From NCBI GenBank assembly GCA_035363255.1, contig DAOSES010000007.1, forward strand, positions 1 through 64,000: 64,000 bases of DNA. The letters run 5' to 3'. Below, in pieces: positions 32,476-42,448 of the stretch. This DNA is from T3SED10-260 sp035363255. Its GTDB lineage: Bacteria; Caldisericota; Caldisericia; UBA6126. A program made the position numbers and the translations under genes. Numbering within the stretch: position 1 is the stretch's first letter; the number at the start of each line of letters is the position of its first letter. Below the pieces are notes generated by a model. The model made no database searches, was not told the DNA's origin, and was given only the letters and a program-made list of their open reading frames with translations.

Positions 32476-34994
32476 TGGAACACATAATAATTGAGAATTT
32501 TATTACCAATAATATCTCCTGAAGAAGATCGCAAAATTGCTTGCAACAGGTTTACCCCAGGTATATCGGGTACATAATAGTATCGATAAGGATAGTCTGT
32601 TAAAATGGCAACCAATTGACCATTCAGATAGAGTTCGATTGAGTTGCCTCGAGGATCAAATATATTGAATCCGATTTCGGTGGGAGATCCGATACGTAAA
32701 TTGGCTGAGCCAAAATATACGCTAAAATCACCCGTATCAACACTAGGAGGAGTATAAAGTGATTGGTCAGGCTCTTCTTTTTTGGGAGGAGGAGGGGGGG
32801 GAGGGGTCTCGTCTTTTGGAGGTGGTACGCTACTCTCGGGAGCTTTTCCTGCCTCGGGATCCTGATTTTTTTCTTTTTCGGATGAGTTGTCCTCTTTGTT
32901 GTCCGTCTTTTCTTTGGGATTCTTTTCAGTTGGAGGCGGAAGAGTATGCTTCTTTGGGCAAATGCCAAGAATTGAACTCTCTACTCTGGTTTCAGTTATC
33001 GCAGGACATGATGAATTTGCTCTCAAACCGGTTTCTCTGCATATACGAACCTGAACGAGCCCTTGAGGTTCTTTCCAATCCTGATCTATGAAAAATTTCT
33101 GTTGATAAAGTGTTTGTACAATTTGCTTGAAGATTTGACCTGCAAAGACTGAACCATAATTTTGCACTGCTGATAAGTCGATATCTTTACTATCTGATCC
33201 TACATAAACTGCCAATACCACAGAAGGAGTAAAACCTACAAACCAGCCATCTCTGAAATTTTCAGTCGTACCAGTCTTTCCCGCCATTGGAACTCCAGGG
33301 ATATCAAGTGATGAAGCAGTTCCTGATGATTTGAAAGGTTCTTTAAGCAGTTCTGTCATCAGGTAGGCTGCCTGGGGAGATATCACTTGTTGGTATTCTT
33401 TGGAAGCTTGAAATAGTTTTTGGCCTGTCTTTCTGCGTTCAATCAAGCTTATGGCTGAAGGTTTGCAATGTTTTCCACCATTTGCAATAACTGCATTGGC
33501 TATCGCCATATCAAGGGGTTTGACTTCAAGACTTCCCAATGCCATCGAAGGCACAGGAAGCATTGGGGTAGTAAGTCCCATTTTTACTGCGTACGCAGCT
33601 GTTTGTTCGAGTCCTACACGAAGTGCTACTTTCACTGATGCGATATTGGAGGAGATTCCAATGGCTCTTCGGGCTGTCATAGCACCAAAATAGCCTGAAG
33701 TCCATTCTTTGGGTCTCCAGCCGTCGATGTTCATTGCTTCACTGACCAAAATACTTTCAGGGCCTAACAGCCCCTGATCAATGGCAGCAACATATGGAAA
33801 GACTTTAAAACTCGATCCGGATTGACGCTCAGCTAAAGACCGATTGAATTTCGTGTTGGTGTAGTCGCGACCACCTACCATGGCAAATATATCACCAGTT
33901 TTTGCCGATACTGCGACTACTGCCCCCTGGGGTTGCTTCACCCCTGCTTGATCCTGGACTGAAGATGGCAATTTCCCATCCTTTTCTGCTTGAGCCAGCA
34001 CTTCATTAAATTTGCGAAAACAAAGACCTTGAATGGAAGGATGTAAATTGGTGTGTATTCGCAAGCCACCTTTGTATAGCTCCTGAGCAGACAATTTACT
34101 GACTACCTCCTCTTTGACATAGTCGATGTAATAATCCAATCCATCAGGCAGGATGGTCTCATTGTCTGAGAATGCTTTTTGATTGGAGATTTTTACTTCC
34201 ATGAGATAAGCCTTATCAGCTTGATCCTGGGTGATATAATGATTATCAACCATTTTATTGAGTACGTTTTTTTGATAGTCTTTGATCTGCTGAGAGGGAG
34301 AAAACAATGAAAGAGCTGAAGGAGCTGGAAGAATTGATATCAACAGGGAAGCTTCTTCAAGATTTAATTCTTTTGCATGTTTTCCAAAATACTTCCGAGC
34401 AGCAGTTTCAACCCCATAACATCCCTCGCCAAAATAAGCTTGGTTGAGATACAACTCAAGGATCTCAGTCTTTGTAAAACGTTGCTCAATACGAAGAGAC
34501 ATGATGATTTCTCTGACCTTGCGAGTAATGGTTTTTTCCTTGCTAAGAAACACATTTCGTGCAAGCTGTTGAGTAATAGTGCTTCCACCCTCAGCATAAT
34601 CCCTGCTTATAATGTTGGAGGCAATTGCTCGAAGAACTGCTTTCATATCAACGCCAATATGTTTGTAAAAACGCTCATCCTCGGATGCAACAACAGCATC
34701 AATCACAAAGGGTGAAATGTCTGTCAAAGAAACATAGATTCTGCGTTCAGTTAAATAGAGAATTTTGAGGACCCTGCCATCTCGATCCAATACTTCAGAA
34801 GATTCTTCGCCAGCAATAACAATTGCTTTAGTTTCTGGTAAATCTTTTGAAAAAAAGATCCATATCTGCAAAACAAAGACACTACTGAAAAAAACCAGAC
34901 TCACCAATAAAATCAGCAAAAGGTTGCCGATTAAACGATACGGCTTTTTCTTTCGAAGCAGAGAGCTGGAAGTGTTAAGAGGATATATCAACAT
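32472..34994 (-). CDS. Class A penicillin-binding protein with proline-rich tail
   Basis: This 840-residue enzyme makes and cross-links peptidoglycan. One N-terminal helix is followed by the glycosyltransferase domain (ASEDERFYKHIG near residue 105, EGGSTITQQLARN) and a transpeptidase with SSFK near 393, SSN, and KTGTTENFRDGW near 571. After the catalytic part there is a Lys/Glu/Pro-rich stretch (PPPPPPPKKEEP) and a small beta domain. It overlaps its neighbour of the same family by 20 bases. Confidence 0.95.
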   Translation of the reverse strand: MLIYPLNTSSSLLRKKKPYRLIGNLLLILLVSLVFFSSVFVLQIWIFFSKDLPETKAIVIAGEESSEVLDRDGRVLKILYLTERRIYVSLTDISPFVIDAVVASEDERFYKHIGVDMKAVLRAIASNIISRDYAEGGSTITQQLARNVFLSKEKTITRKVREIIMSLRIEQRFTKTEILELYLNQAYFGEGCYGVETAARKYFGKHAKELNLEEASLLISILPAPSALSLFSPSQQIKDYQKNVLNKMVDNHYITQDQADKAYLMEVKISNQKAFSDNETILPDGLDYYIDYVKEEVVSKLSAQELYKGGLRIHTNLHPSIQGLCFRKFNEVLAQAEKDGKLPSSVQDQAGVKQPQGAVVAVSAKTGDIFAMVGGRDYTNTKFNRSLAERQSGSSFKVFPYVAAIDQGLLGPESILVSEAMNIDGWRPKEWTSGYFGAMTARRAIGISSNIASVKVALRVGLEQTAAYAVKMGLTTPMLPVPSMALGSLEVKPLDMAIANAVIANGGKHCKPSAISLIERRKTGQKLFQASKEYQQVISPQAAYLMTELLKEPFKSSGTASSLDIPGVPMAGKTGTTENFRDGWFVGFTPSVVLAVYVGSDSKDIDLSAVQNYGSVFAGQIFKQIVQTLYQQKFFIDQDWKEPQGLVQVRICRETGLRANSSCPAITETRVESSILGICPKKHTLPPPTEKNPKEKTDNKEDNSSEKEKNQDPEAGKAPESSVPPPKDETPPPPPPPKKEEPDQSLYTPPSVDTGDFSVYFGSANLRIGSPTEIGFNIFDPRGNSIELYLNGQLVAILTDYPYRYYYVPDIPGVNLLQAILRSSSGDIIGNKILNYYVFQ

Positions 34995-37368
34995 CAGTGC
35001 TGATCATCGTAATATATTCTTCATCATGGCGTAATACTGCCATAATTTTGATCGGTCCAGCTTCTTCAGGAATCCACTCAAAGGAGTATATACCATGTTC
35101 AAGAAGAATCACTCGTCGATTGTTGATAAAAACTTCAACTTTATCAGCTTTAGGATGTTTAACTTCAAAAGCAATTTTAACTGCTTGCCCCACTTTCCAT
35201 GGTCCTGCTGGGAGGGAAAAAGCTATGGGATTGCCATGTAGGGTGCATTTCTTTTTTGGCTCCATACCTTCGAGGAAGCCTTTTTCTTCAATATGGGGGC
35301 AATACTCTGTAGCCAACTCACCAGACTCAGAACAAATCTTGAGAAATACAAATTCTTTGCCATGAGAAGTGCAATACTTACTCGGAGAAAAACCTTTCAA
35401 ATAGATGCTTGATACTCGTAAATTTTCGGGACAATCATCTGTTGCGCGAAGACCACTGTCGCGACATAAATATGCTGATTCCACATTTTCCGCTTTAGTT
35501 TTGAAAGCTACCTTTTCGAGCTTGGGAGAAAGCTTTAGTAGAAATCTTTTCACCATAGGAGCAGCAAATGAGGATCCCCATAGTTTTGCATGGGGTAGCT
35601 CCACCTCACGAGAATCACGTCCTACCCAGGCGCAGGCTACAACTTCCGGAGTATATCCAACAAACCATCCACTCAGAAAATCCTCCGATGTTCCCGTTTT
35701 ACCACCCGCATCAAATCCTACAGATCCGTTAACGTTTGCAAATACGCTTTGAAACAAGTCATTCATCAAGATAGCTGTCTCTTCTTTGATGACTCTGACA
35801 GGTTTTTGATTGAATTCAAAGAGAAGCTTATCATCTTTGGTGCTCACTTTGGTGATTGCCATGGGATCAACTCGCATCCCATCGTTGGCAAGAACCCCAA
35901 AAGCAGTTGCCATTTCGAGGGGAGATACCTCAAGACTGCCAATTGCCATACTTGGCACCGGCAACACACTTCGTTTTATGCCCATTTTTTCTGCAAAGTA
36001 GGCTAAGCGCTCCCATCCAACACGTTGAGCAACTTTGATTGCACAAATGTTGGAAGATTTAACCAAGGCTTCCCTTACCGTAAGCTTTCCGAAGAATTGT
36101 TTTTCGCCGATCCACTCCTCGGGTATCCAGACGTTTTCTTGGTCTGGCATAGACATTGCTTCACTCTCAATCAGGGTGCCAGTACCAATGACTCCAGATT
36201 CCAAGCCTGCAGTATAATCAAATATTTTAAACAAAGATCCTGGCTGTCTTTTGGCTATACTGCGATTAAACTGAGTCTTGCTAAAATCTCGCCCTCCAAC
36301 CATCGCAAGGATTTCCCCAGTCTTTGGAGACAGCACCAAAATCTGCCCTTGGGGCTGAATAACTCCGAAGTGATCGAGATAGTCTGTCTTGAAATACTTA
36401 TCTTTTTCAGCCTTATCAAAAGTTTCACTTAAGGAATCAAAAGCCATGTCCTGGATAGTTAAATCCAAGGTGGTGTAAATCTTAAGACCTTGTTTGAGCA
36501 AAGCTTCTTCTGGAAACAGGTCTAAAACAAGATTTTTTATATAATCTACAAAGTAATATTTTGATTCAAATTGAGTTTTATCTTCGAGAGTTTTAAAAAC
36601 CATTTCTTCTTTGAGTGCGGCTTCATACTCCTCTTGAGAAATGAATCGATTACGCAGCATTTTTGCAAGAACCAGATCTCTTTGACGAAGGGAAGCTTCT
36701 CTGTCAACCCAGGGAGAATGAAGGGAGGGAGCATTGAGCGTCCCTGTGATTAAAGCTGCTTCAGCGATACTAATATCAGAAACCGTTTTTCCAAAAAAGT
36801 TACGTGAAGCTGCTTCAATGCCGTATGATCTTCCTGCTGGACTCGGACCAAAATAAACATAGTTCAAATAGTATTCCAAAATTTCGTCTTTAGTGTACTT
36901 TTGTTCGAGGTTGATGGCTAAAAACACTTCTCTTATCTTTCGATCATAGGTTCTTTCGGTGCTTAAAAACAAGCCTCGAGCCAATTGCTGGGAGATGGTA
37001 CTACCTCCCTCCACTCGATTTTTGTTGAGAAGGTTGTTTCGAGCTGCTCTTAAAATACCAATCAAATCATACCCTTTGTGTCGGTAAAAACGTTCATCTT
37101 CAGACGCAACAATAGCGTAACGAACATGCATTGGAATAGCACTCATGGGGGTAGCTATACGGTATTCATCCAGTTCAACGCTGGCAATAAACTCCCCGTT
37201 CCGATCGAATATTTGCGAAGAAACTGGCGGATTTTCAGCTATATCTTTGATTTCAGGCAAGGAAACCACTATAGAGTTTTTCCATCGTATCAGCACTATT
37301 CCAAAGATGATGACAAAAACCAAACAGATGGAAGCAATGATGAGTAGAATTTTATGTATTTTTTTCAT
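34975..37368 (-). CDS. Class A penicillin-binding protein, second tandem copy
   Basis: This protein of about 797 residues has the same layout: one helix, glycosyltransferase (ASEDERFYRHKGYD near residue 88, EGGSTISQQLARG), and transpeptidase with SLFK near 376, SSN, and KTGTSEDFLSGWF near 555. Two Cys-containing repeats (ICSESGELATEYCP type, near residues 640-700) follow, then a beta domain. I start at MKKIHK; four extra codons are open upstream. The two copies are clearly paralogous but diverged. It starts right at the end of gltX. Confidence 0.95.
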   Translation of the reverse strand: MKKIHKILLIIASICLVFVIIFGIVLIRWKNSIVVSLPEIKDIAENPPVSSQIFDRNGEFIASVELDEYRIATPMSAIPMHVRYAIVASEDERFYRHKGYDLIGILRAARNNLLNKNRVEGGSTISQQLARGLFLSTERTYDRKIREVFLAINLEQKYTKDEILEYYLNYVYFGPSPAGRSYGIEAASRNFFGKTVSDISIAEAALITGTLNAPSLHSPWVDREASLRQRDLVLAKMLRNRFISQEEYEAALKEEMVFKTLEDKTQFESKYYFVDYIKNLVLDLFPEEALLKQGLKIYTTLDLTIQDMAFDSLSETFDKAEKDKYFKTDYLDHFGVIQPQGQILVLSPKTGEILAMVGGRDFSKTQFNRSIAKRQPGSLFKIFDYTAGLESGVIGTGTLIESEAMSMPDQENVWIPEEWIGEKQFFGKLTVREALVKSSNICAIKVAQRVGWERLAYFAEKMGIKRSVLPVPSMAIGSLEVSPLEMATAFGVLANDGMRVDPMAITKVSTKDDKLLFEFNQKPVRVIKEETAILMNDLFQSVFANVNGSVGFDAGGKTGTSEDFLSGWFVGYTPEVVACAWVGRDSREVELPHAKLWGSSFAAPMVKRFLLKLSPKLEKVAFKTKAENVESAYLCRDSGLRATDDCPENLRVSSIYLKGFSPSKYCTSHGKEFVFLKICSESGELATEYCPHIEEKGFLEGMEPKKKCTLHGNPIAFSLPAGPWKVGQAVKIAFEVKHPKADKVEVFINNRRVILLEHGIYSFEWIPEEAGPIKIMAVLRHDEEYITMISTDVDISS

Positions 37369-37370
37369 TT

Positions 37371-38798
37371 TCACACCCATTTCTTTAAAAATAGCTGGTA
37401 TCTACGCTTAATTTCATCCCTACCAATCAAAACAAGTGTCTCAAAAAGTGAGGGAGAAAGCAAGCGACCAGTAGCACAAAATCGTACTATCCTTACTGCA
37501 TCTTTTTTTGATACTTGCTGCTTAAGCAATACTTCATCGAAGAGCTTCTCTGCGTAGTCTAACTCAAGTTTCGAGGCTTCCAGAAGCTTAAGCAGGTACT
37601 CATTTAAAAATGATATGTTTTGGCTTGTGATAAGGCTTGCTTGCTCCTTGGGATCGATTTCTTGGATTGAATACTCACTGAAAGGAAGCAAGAGATCATA
37701 AAAATCATGAATGGATTTTGCCTGGTGTTTGCTTAGAGAAATAATTTGCAGAATTTTCTCCTCACTCAGATCTATGGTCTTTATCGAGTTTTGAATGAGA
37801 GGGTAAAGTTCGCTACTGGACGATTCTTGAATAACTTTTCGGTTGGTCCAGTTTAACTTGTGAAGATCAAATATAGATGGAGAAGAAGAAACGCGAGATA
37901 AATCAAACTGATCAATCATGTCTTGAAGACTGGGAAGTTCATTGGAGTTTGTGACTGGGTAGCCTAAATGAAATAGGTAGACTACCAATGCTCGGGGTAA
38001 TATTCCCAAAGCCTTAAACTCTTCAATTGAAGTTTCTCCATGTCTTTTGCTGAGTTTTGCCTTGTCTGGACCAAGAATAAGTGGAAGATGAGCAAATTGA
38101 GGAATAGGAAAACCCAAAGCATGGTAAAGAGCTATTTGTTTGGGAGTGTTGCTTAGATGATCTTCGCCTCTAATCACATGGCTTATTTTCATCATAGCAT
38201 CATCAACCACAACAGCTAAATGATAGGTGGGAGTGTTGTCTTGACGAAACAAAACAAAATCCCCTATTCCCTCTGTTTTGAAAACAAGCTCTCCTTTGAT
38301 AAGATCATTGAATTTGATCGTATTGGCATCAGATAGCTTGAGGCGAATCGTATGCGGAAAGCCCTGGGATATCTTTTCCATGGCCTCATGATAAGGGATA
38401 TTTCTGCAGGTTCCGGGGTAGCTTGTATCCAGACCCTGGTTTTTTTGATTTTCTTTTTGTTGCTCACACTCATATCGAGAGCAAAAACATGGATATGCTT
38501 TTCCACTTTCAAGGAGCTTATTTTTGATCTCTTGATAGAATTCATGACGTTGAGATTGGTAGTAGGGACCCTCATTCCAGCTTATGCCAAGCCATTCAAG
38601 CATTTGAAGTATTGCGTTCGAGTGAATTTCGTTGGAACGTTGGGTGTCGGTGTCCTCGATGCGTAATATCAGTATGCCATGATGATGATTCGCATATAGG
38701 AAGTTAAGCAAGGCTGTTCGAGCACTCCCCAAATGCAAGCTCCCGCTCGGGGACGGAGCAAAGCGAACACGAATCGATTCTTTACTCATCATAATCAT
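37371..38798 (-). CDS. gltX: Glutamyl-tRNA synthetase
   Basis: This 475-residue class I synthetase charges tRNA-Glu. The HIGH region is RFAPSPSGSLHLGSARTAL near residue 12, and KLSKRHG near 250 is the KMSKS equivalent. Length is normal. The start is one of several close ATG codons (M-I-M-M), so the exact first residue is uncertain by three. It heads the nine-gene minus-strand run down to 24081. Confidence 0.96.
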   Translation of the reverse strand: MIMMSKESIRVRFAPSPSGSLHLGSARTALLNFLYANHHHGILILRIEDTDTQRSNEIHSNAILQMLEWLGISWNEGPYYQSQRHEFYQEIKNKLLESGKAYPCFCSRYECEQQKENQKNQGLDTSYPGTCRNIPYHEAMEKISQGFPHTIRLKLSDANTIKFNDLIKGELVFKTEGIGDFVLFRQDNTPTYHLAVVVDDAMMKISHVIRGEDHLSNTPKQIALYHALGFPIPQFAHLPLILGPDKAKLSKRHGETSIEEFKALGILPRALVVYLFHLGYPVTNSNELPSLQDMIDQFDLSRVSSSPSIFDLHKLNWTNRKVIQESSSSELYPLIQNSIKTIDLSEEKILQIISLSKHQAKSIHDFYDLLLPFSEYSIQEIDPKEQASLITSQNISFLNEYLLKLLEASKLELDYAEKLFDEVLLKQQVSKKDAVRIVRFCATGRLLSPSLFETLVLIGRDEIKRRYQLFLKKWV

Positions 38799-38860
38799 TT
38801 AAAACTACTAAATTCTTCATCTATTTTAAGATATATTGTACTGATTCCTTGTGTTTTTTA

Positions 38861-38897
38861 AAAATAAAAAAAGCCCGACCGTTGGACTGTCGGGCTT
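38861..38897 (-). terminator. Rho-independent terminator after the ferredoxin operon
   Basis: On the minus strand AAGCCCGAC pairs with GTCGGGCTT around a 9-base loop, followed by a run of T. It lies 17 bases after the stop of the 4Fe-4S protein gene and separates it from gltX. Confidence 0.88.
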
Positions 38898-38913
38898 GAT
38901 AGACAGATTCTGT

Positions 38914-40074
38914 TTACTTTTTTGGAGCTATAGCGTATTTGTTGCGTGAGAACATAAAGTTTAAGAAGCTGGGTCTCACCAATTGAGCAGCTTTGAAAGG
39001 ACATCGATCGACACATTCGAGACAAGCAATACAATGAGAAGTAGCGCCATGCTCGTATAGTTTGATATCCATGGGACATACCTTCCAGCAAACATTGCAT
39101 TTTTCGCCTTTACACTTTACTTTGTCAACCACCACGCGAACAGCGGAGAAGTAGTTAAAGCCAGAGTAGATAAAGCCTATTGGACAGGCAAATTTACAAA
39201 ACACTCTTTTGGAAAGCATGGTGACCCATAATAACAATATAAGGGTAGAGATTTTTAAGCCAAACATGACTTGTCCCATACCTCTGATATCTTGATAGGA
39301 AGCCATACCATAGGGAATGAAGGGGGAATTTCTGGCAAGACCAAAGAGAGGAAACATGTCTTTTGGTAGTGCATTGATGAGGAATTGGGGAATTGCTGCA
39401 AAAGTGGTTCCTGAAGGGCATACCTTGCAAAACCACGGGCCACCAGTATTTAAAACTGGATCCACTACAAATAGAGGGAAGATAAGAAAAGGAAAGAGAA
39501 AGAAGAAGAAACGACCCCAATTGGAAAGCTTAACACTGATAGTGAATTTTTTAAACTTAAGGAAAAACAACACAAATATTGCTCCAAAGATACCGAGGTA
39601 TCGTCCTACCCAGGCAAGCATACCTATTATATCTTTGCTTTTGATCATGTTTCTGAGAGACATGGGAGCAAACATCGGTGAGGTCCAAACCAGATAGACT
39701 ACTAAAAAAGCAAAAAGCGTAACAATAATCCATTTTGTGATGCTACGCATACGATAGACTATATCTTGAAGATAGCCAAAAGGACAGAGCCATCCACAGA
39801 CCATTCGACCAAACAATGCGCCAATAAGAAGGAAAATACCCAGTACAAAGAAGGGGAAGTGACCTGTATTGAAAAAATGCTGGAAGGTTCCAGCAGGACA
39901 AGCGCCTGGGGCAAAAGGATCAGACCAGCATACCAACCAGGGCATAGGGATTCGTTTGAGAATAATAGGGGGAAGGGTGGCTAAAAAATAAAAAATACCT
40001 GTCCCAAATAAAAAACCAAAAAGCTGTACTTTGTTTTTTAATGCGCGATTGAGGTATTTATTGTTTTGTGACAT
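38914..40074 (-). CDS. Membrane 4Fe-4S protein, NapH/YccM-like
   Basis: This 386-residue protein has about five helices with the cysteine pairs GWLCPFGY and FCKFACPIGF, and two C-terminal ferredoxin clusters: CKGEKCNVCWKVCP and CIACLECVDRCP. The family passes electrons between membrane and soluble partners, for example in NapH, but no reductase is encoded nearby, so the partner is unknown. It overlaps the preceding small membrane gene by 17 bases. Confidence 0.88.
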   Translation of the reverse strand: MSQNNKYLNRALKNKVQLFGFLFGTGIFYFLATLPPIILKRIPMPWLVCWSDPFAPGACPAGTFQHFFNTGHFPFFVLGIFLLIGALFGRMVCGWLCPFGYLQDIVYRMRSITKWIIVTLFAFLVVYLVWTSPMFAPMSLRNMIKSKDIIGMLAWVGRYLGIFGAIFVLFFLKFKKFTISVKLSNWGRFFFFLFPFLIFPLFVVDPVLNTGGPWFCKVCPSGTTFAAIPQFLINALPKDMFPLFGLARNSPFIPYGMASYQDIRGMGQVMFGLKISTLILLLWVTMLSKRVFCKFACPIGFIYSGFNYFSAVRVVVDKVKCKGEKCNVCWKVCPMDIKLYEHGATSHCIACLECVDRCPFKAAQLVRPSFLNFMFSRNKYAIAPKK

Positions 40075-40387
40075 TTCTTACCTCCAAAAGCTTATAAACT
40101 GCTAAAAATACTGCTAAATATATGGAAAGATCGAGCAAAGTCCCAAATTTGATTTTTCCAAGACCTATACACGAAAGACATAAGGCCATAGCAGTGGAGA
40201 AAATGGATTGTAATTGACTCTCGTAGGTGTGACCCAAGAGAGATTCAAACAAACCAGCTCCAACCAGAACAAAAATAATTCCGAGCAAAAATACAATCAC
40301 GTAAAGAAATCCGGATTTTTTTTCTTGCAAGACAGGTGGGCTTGTCTTTTTGTCCTGCCCTTGTACTTTTTTGTCAAGCTCTGGCAT
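40058..40387 (-). CDS. Small membrane protein beside the 4Fe-4S protein
   Basis: This 109-residue protein has a charged N-terminal 25 residues and three hydrophobic segments at about 26-47, 60-74 and 80-98. I do not recognise a family. Overlap with the ferredoxin gene suggests the two work together, perhaps as a membrane subunit. Confidence 0.7.
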   Translation of the reverse strand: MPELDKKVQGQDKKTSPPVLQEKKSGFLYVIVFLLGIIFVLVGAGLFESLLGHTYESQLQSIFSTAMALCLSCIGLGKIKFGTLLDLSIYLAVFLAVYKLLEVRNVTKQ

Positions 40388-40459
40388 AGTTTTATCCTTT
40401 CCGAAAATTATAAACTTACATAATCCTGCTTTTCTGTTATGCTTTTTATAGCAGTCTTT

Positions 40460-40487
40460 TTGACAGTTTCAAGAGAAAAAGTATAAT
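40460..40487 (+). promoter_or_regulatory. Consensus sigma-70 promoter of the efp operon
   Basis: TTGACA (40460-40465) and TATAAT (40482-40487) are both perfect and spaced by 16 bases. The ATG of efp lies 31 bases beyond the -10 box. Confidence 0.88.
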
Positions 40488-40517
40488 TTCGTTCACAAGT
40501 TGTATGGAGGTTTTTGC

Positions 40518-41081
40518 ATGATTACTGCGAATGAATTGCGAAATGGTAAAGCTTTCGAATTAGATGGAGAACTCTTTGTAGTTACTTCGTTTCAACATAT
40601 TAAGCCAGGCAAGGGTTCTCCCTTTGTCCGAATAAAAATGCGTGGCATCAAAAGCAACTCCACTATAGAGCGCACCTTTAGACCTGACGAAAAGATACAA
40701 GATGCCTATCTTGAAAACAAAAAAATGCAATATTTATACAAAGATGGTGACCATTACGTTTTTATGGATACTGAAAGCTACGAGCAGCTCTCATTGTCAG
40801 AAAAAGAGCTTGAAGAAGAATCCTCCTACCTTATTGAAAACAACTTTGTTGACATATTGTTTTACAACGATCAAGCCATCGGAGTAGAGCTACCTACCAG
40901 TATCAACCTTCGAGTCACTCGCACCGAACCTGGCTACCGCGGCGACACTGCTCAAGGTGGAAGCAAGCCAGCCACTCTTGAAACCGGTCTCGAAATTCAA
41001 GTTCCGCTTTTTATTGAAGAGGGTGATCTATTGAAAGTCGATACCCGTAGTGGAGAGTATATTGAACGGGTCAATAGCTAA
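40518..41081 (+). CDS. efp: Translation elongation factor P
   Basis: This 187-residue factor relieves ribosome stalling at proline runs. It starts at MITANE after ATGGAGGTTTTTGC. The modification loop is IKPGKGSPFVRIK near residue 32, with a lysine at the tip, as in most bacteria; no EpmA-type modifier is in the window. Full length with three domains. It opens the operon that runs to mtnA. Confidence 0.96.
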   Translation: MITANELRNGKAFELDGELFVVTSFQHIKPGKGSPFVRIKMRGIKSNSTIERTFRPDEKIQDAYLENKKMQYLYKDGDHYVFMDTESYEQLSLSEKELEEESSYLIENNFVDILFYNDQAIGVELPTSINLRVTRTEPGYRGDTAQGGSKPATLETGLEIQVPLFIEEGDLLKVDTRSGEYIERVNS

Positions 41082-41092
41082 CAAGCTCCAAT

Positions 41093-41542
41093 ATGTCCGA
41101 CTTTTCAAATGCCATCAACCAAGAATTGCATGACAGAGTCTTTGTACTGCTATACCAAAGCGAATTTCGAAATGATCCCATTGACATACTCAATGAAATG
41201 ACTTTCTCTGATGATTTTGTGATGTTGCCTATCAACGCTCCTGTAATCCGTCTTGTTCAGGAAATCCTTGAGAAAAAGTTTGAGCTTGACGCTATCATCG
41301 AGAAATTTCTTGTCAACTGGACGATGGACCGTATCACCACCAGCGATAAAGAGGTGCTAAGAATAGGCATTTACCAGCTTTTATTCCGCCCCGAGCAAGA
41401 TCCAAGAATTGTGATTGACCGATCAGTTCGAATTGCAAAAAAATATGGTGACAAAGATTCTGGCAAATTTGTCAATGGCTTACTCGGAGCAATCTATCGA
41501 AAACATGTGCAAGAACAAAATCATCCAGACCCTGATACCTAA
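41093..41542 (+). CDS. nusB: Transcription antitermination factor NusB
   Basis: This 149-residue helical protein binds boxA RNA with NusE during rRNA transcription. Typical parts are LVNWTMDRITTSDKEVLRIGIYQLL near residues 78-102 and FVNGLLGAIYRK near the end. It follows efp by 11 bases. The usual neighbours folD and xseAB are missing. Confidence 0.94.
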   Translation: MSDFSNAINQELHDRVFVLLYQSEFRNDPIDILNEMTFSDDFVMLPINAPVIRLVQEILEKKFELDAIIEKFLVNWTMDRITTSDKEVLRIGIYQLLFRPEQDPRIVIDRSVRIAKKYGDKDSGKFVNGLLGAIYRKHVQEQNHPDPDT

Positions 41543-41574
41543 TTCCTTTTAAATATTAAAAAAAGGAGCTTGTT

Positions 41575-42444
41575 ATGTTTGATTTAAATGAGATGGATGC
41601 TTTTTTTCATGAAAAACGGCAAAAAGTGGAGCAATCTCTTCAAGTTTGCATGGACGAACTCAAAGAAAAAACAGTCCTTTATGCTTCGATTTCCTATAGT
41701 TTGTTTTCCAGCGGAAAAAGAATCAGACCCCTTCTGCTAATATCTGCCTACGAAACCCTATCTTCAGGGAAGGATATTCAAAAAGCCATGATTCCTGCTT
41801 GTGCTATTGAGCTTATTCATACCTACTCCCTGATTCATGATGATTTGCCCTGTATGGACAATAGCGATACGCGAAGAGGCAAACCAAGCAACCACATCCT
41901 GTATGGAGAAGATGTTGCTTTGCTGGCAGGAGACGCACTTCTCACCCATGCTTTTACGCTTTTATCGAGCGCAGATACCCAAAGCACTCTAAATCCAAGT
42001 CAAGTGGTCGAGTTGATTCAATGTCTTTCACAACATAGTGGAATAGCTGGCATGGTGGAGGGTCAAGCTTTCGAGTTGATGCAACAAGACATGAAAATAG
42101 AAAGCTTGCATTACATCGACGAGCACAAGACAGCTGCGTTGTTTTCGTCTGCTCTCATTATGGGAGCCATTCTCGCTGAAGCTCCCACAAACATTAAAGA
42201 CACTATGGGCAAATTAGGTCGATCCTTCGGTCATGCCTTCCAAATAGCTGATGATCTGGCAGATTACCAAGAAGGCGATACTGCACCCAATATCGTAAAA
42301 CTGATAGGCAAAGAAAAAAGCCTCGACTTATACCATCACTACCTTAAAGAAGTCAATTCCTATCTCGACCATCTTCGACCTATATATCCCTATGCATCTC
42401 TCTACAACATCATGCTCCTGATGCAGGAAAAAGCAAAGTTCTAA
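41575..42444 (+). CDS. ispA: Polyprenyl (geranyl/farnesyl-type) diphosphate synthase
   Basis: This 289-residue enzyme joins isopentenyl units made by the pathway that begins with the next gene. First Asp-rich motif DDLPCMDNSDTRRGKPSNH near residue 83, second DDLADY near 221. GKRIRPLL and AIELIHTYSLIHDD are typical. Chain length (C10, C15 or C20) cannot be fixed. Good ribosome site (AAAAGGAGCTTGTT). Confidence 0.94.
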   Translation: MFDLNEMDAFFHEKRQKVEQSLQVCMDELKEKTVLYASISYSLFSSGKRIRPLLLISAYETLSSGKDIQKAMIPACAIELIHTYSLIHDDLPCMDNSDTRRGKPSNHILYGEDVALLAGDALLTHAFTLLSSADTQSTLNPSQVVELIQCLSQHSGIAGMVEGQAFELMQQDMKIESLHYIDEHKTAALFSSALIMGAILAEAPTNIKDTMGKLGRSFGHAFQIADDLADYQEGDTAPNIVKLIGKEKSLDLYHHYLKEVNSYLDHLRPIYPYASLYNIMLLMQEKAKF

Positions 42445-42448
42445 AAAA

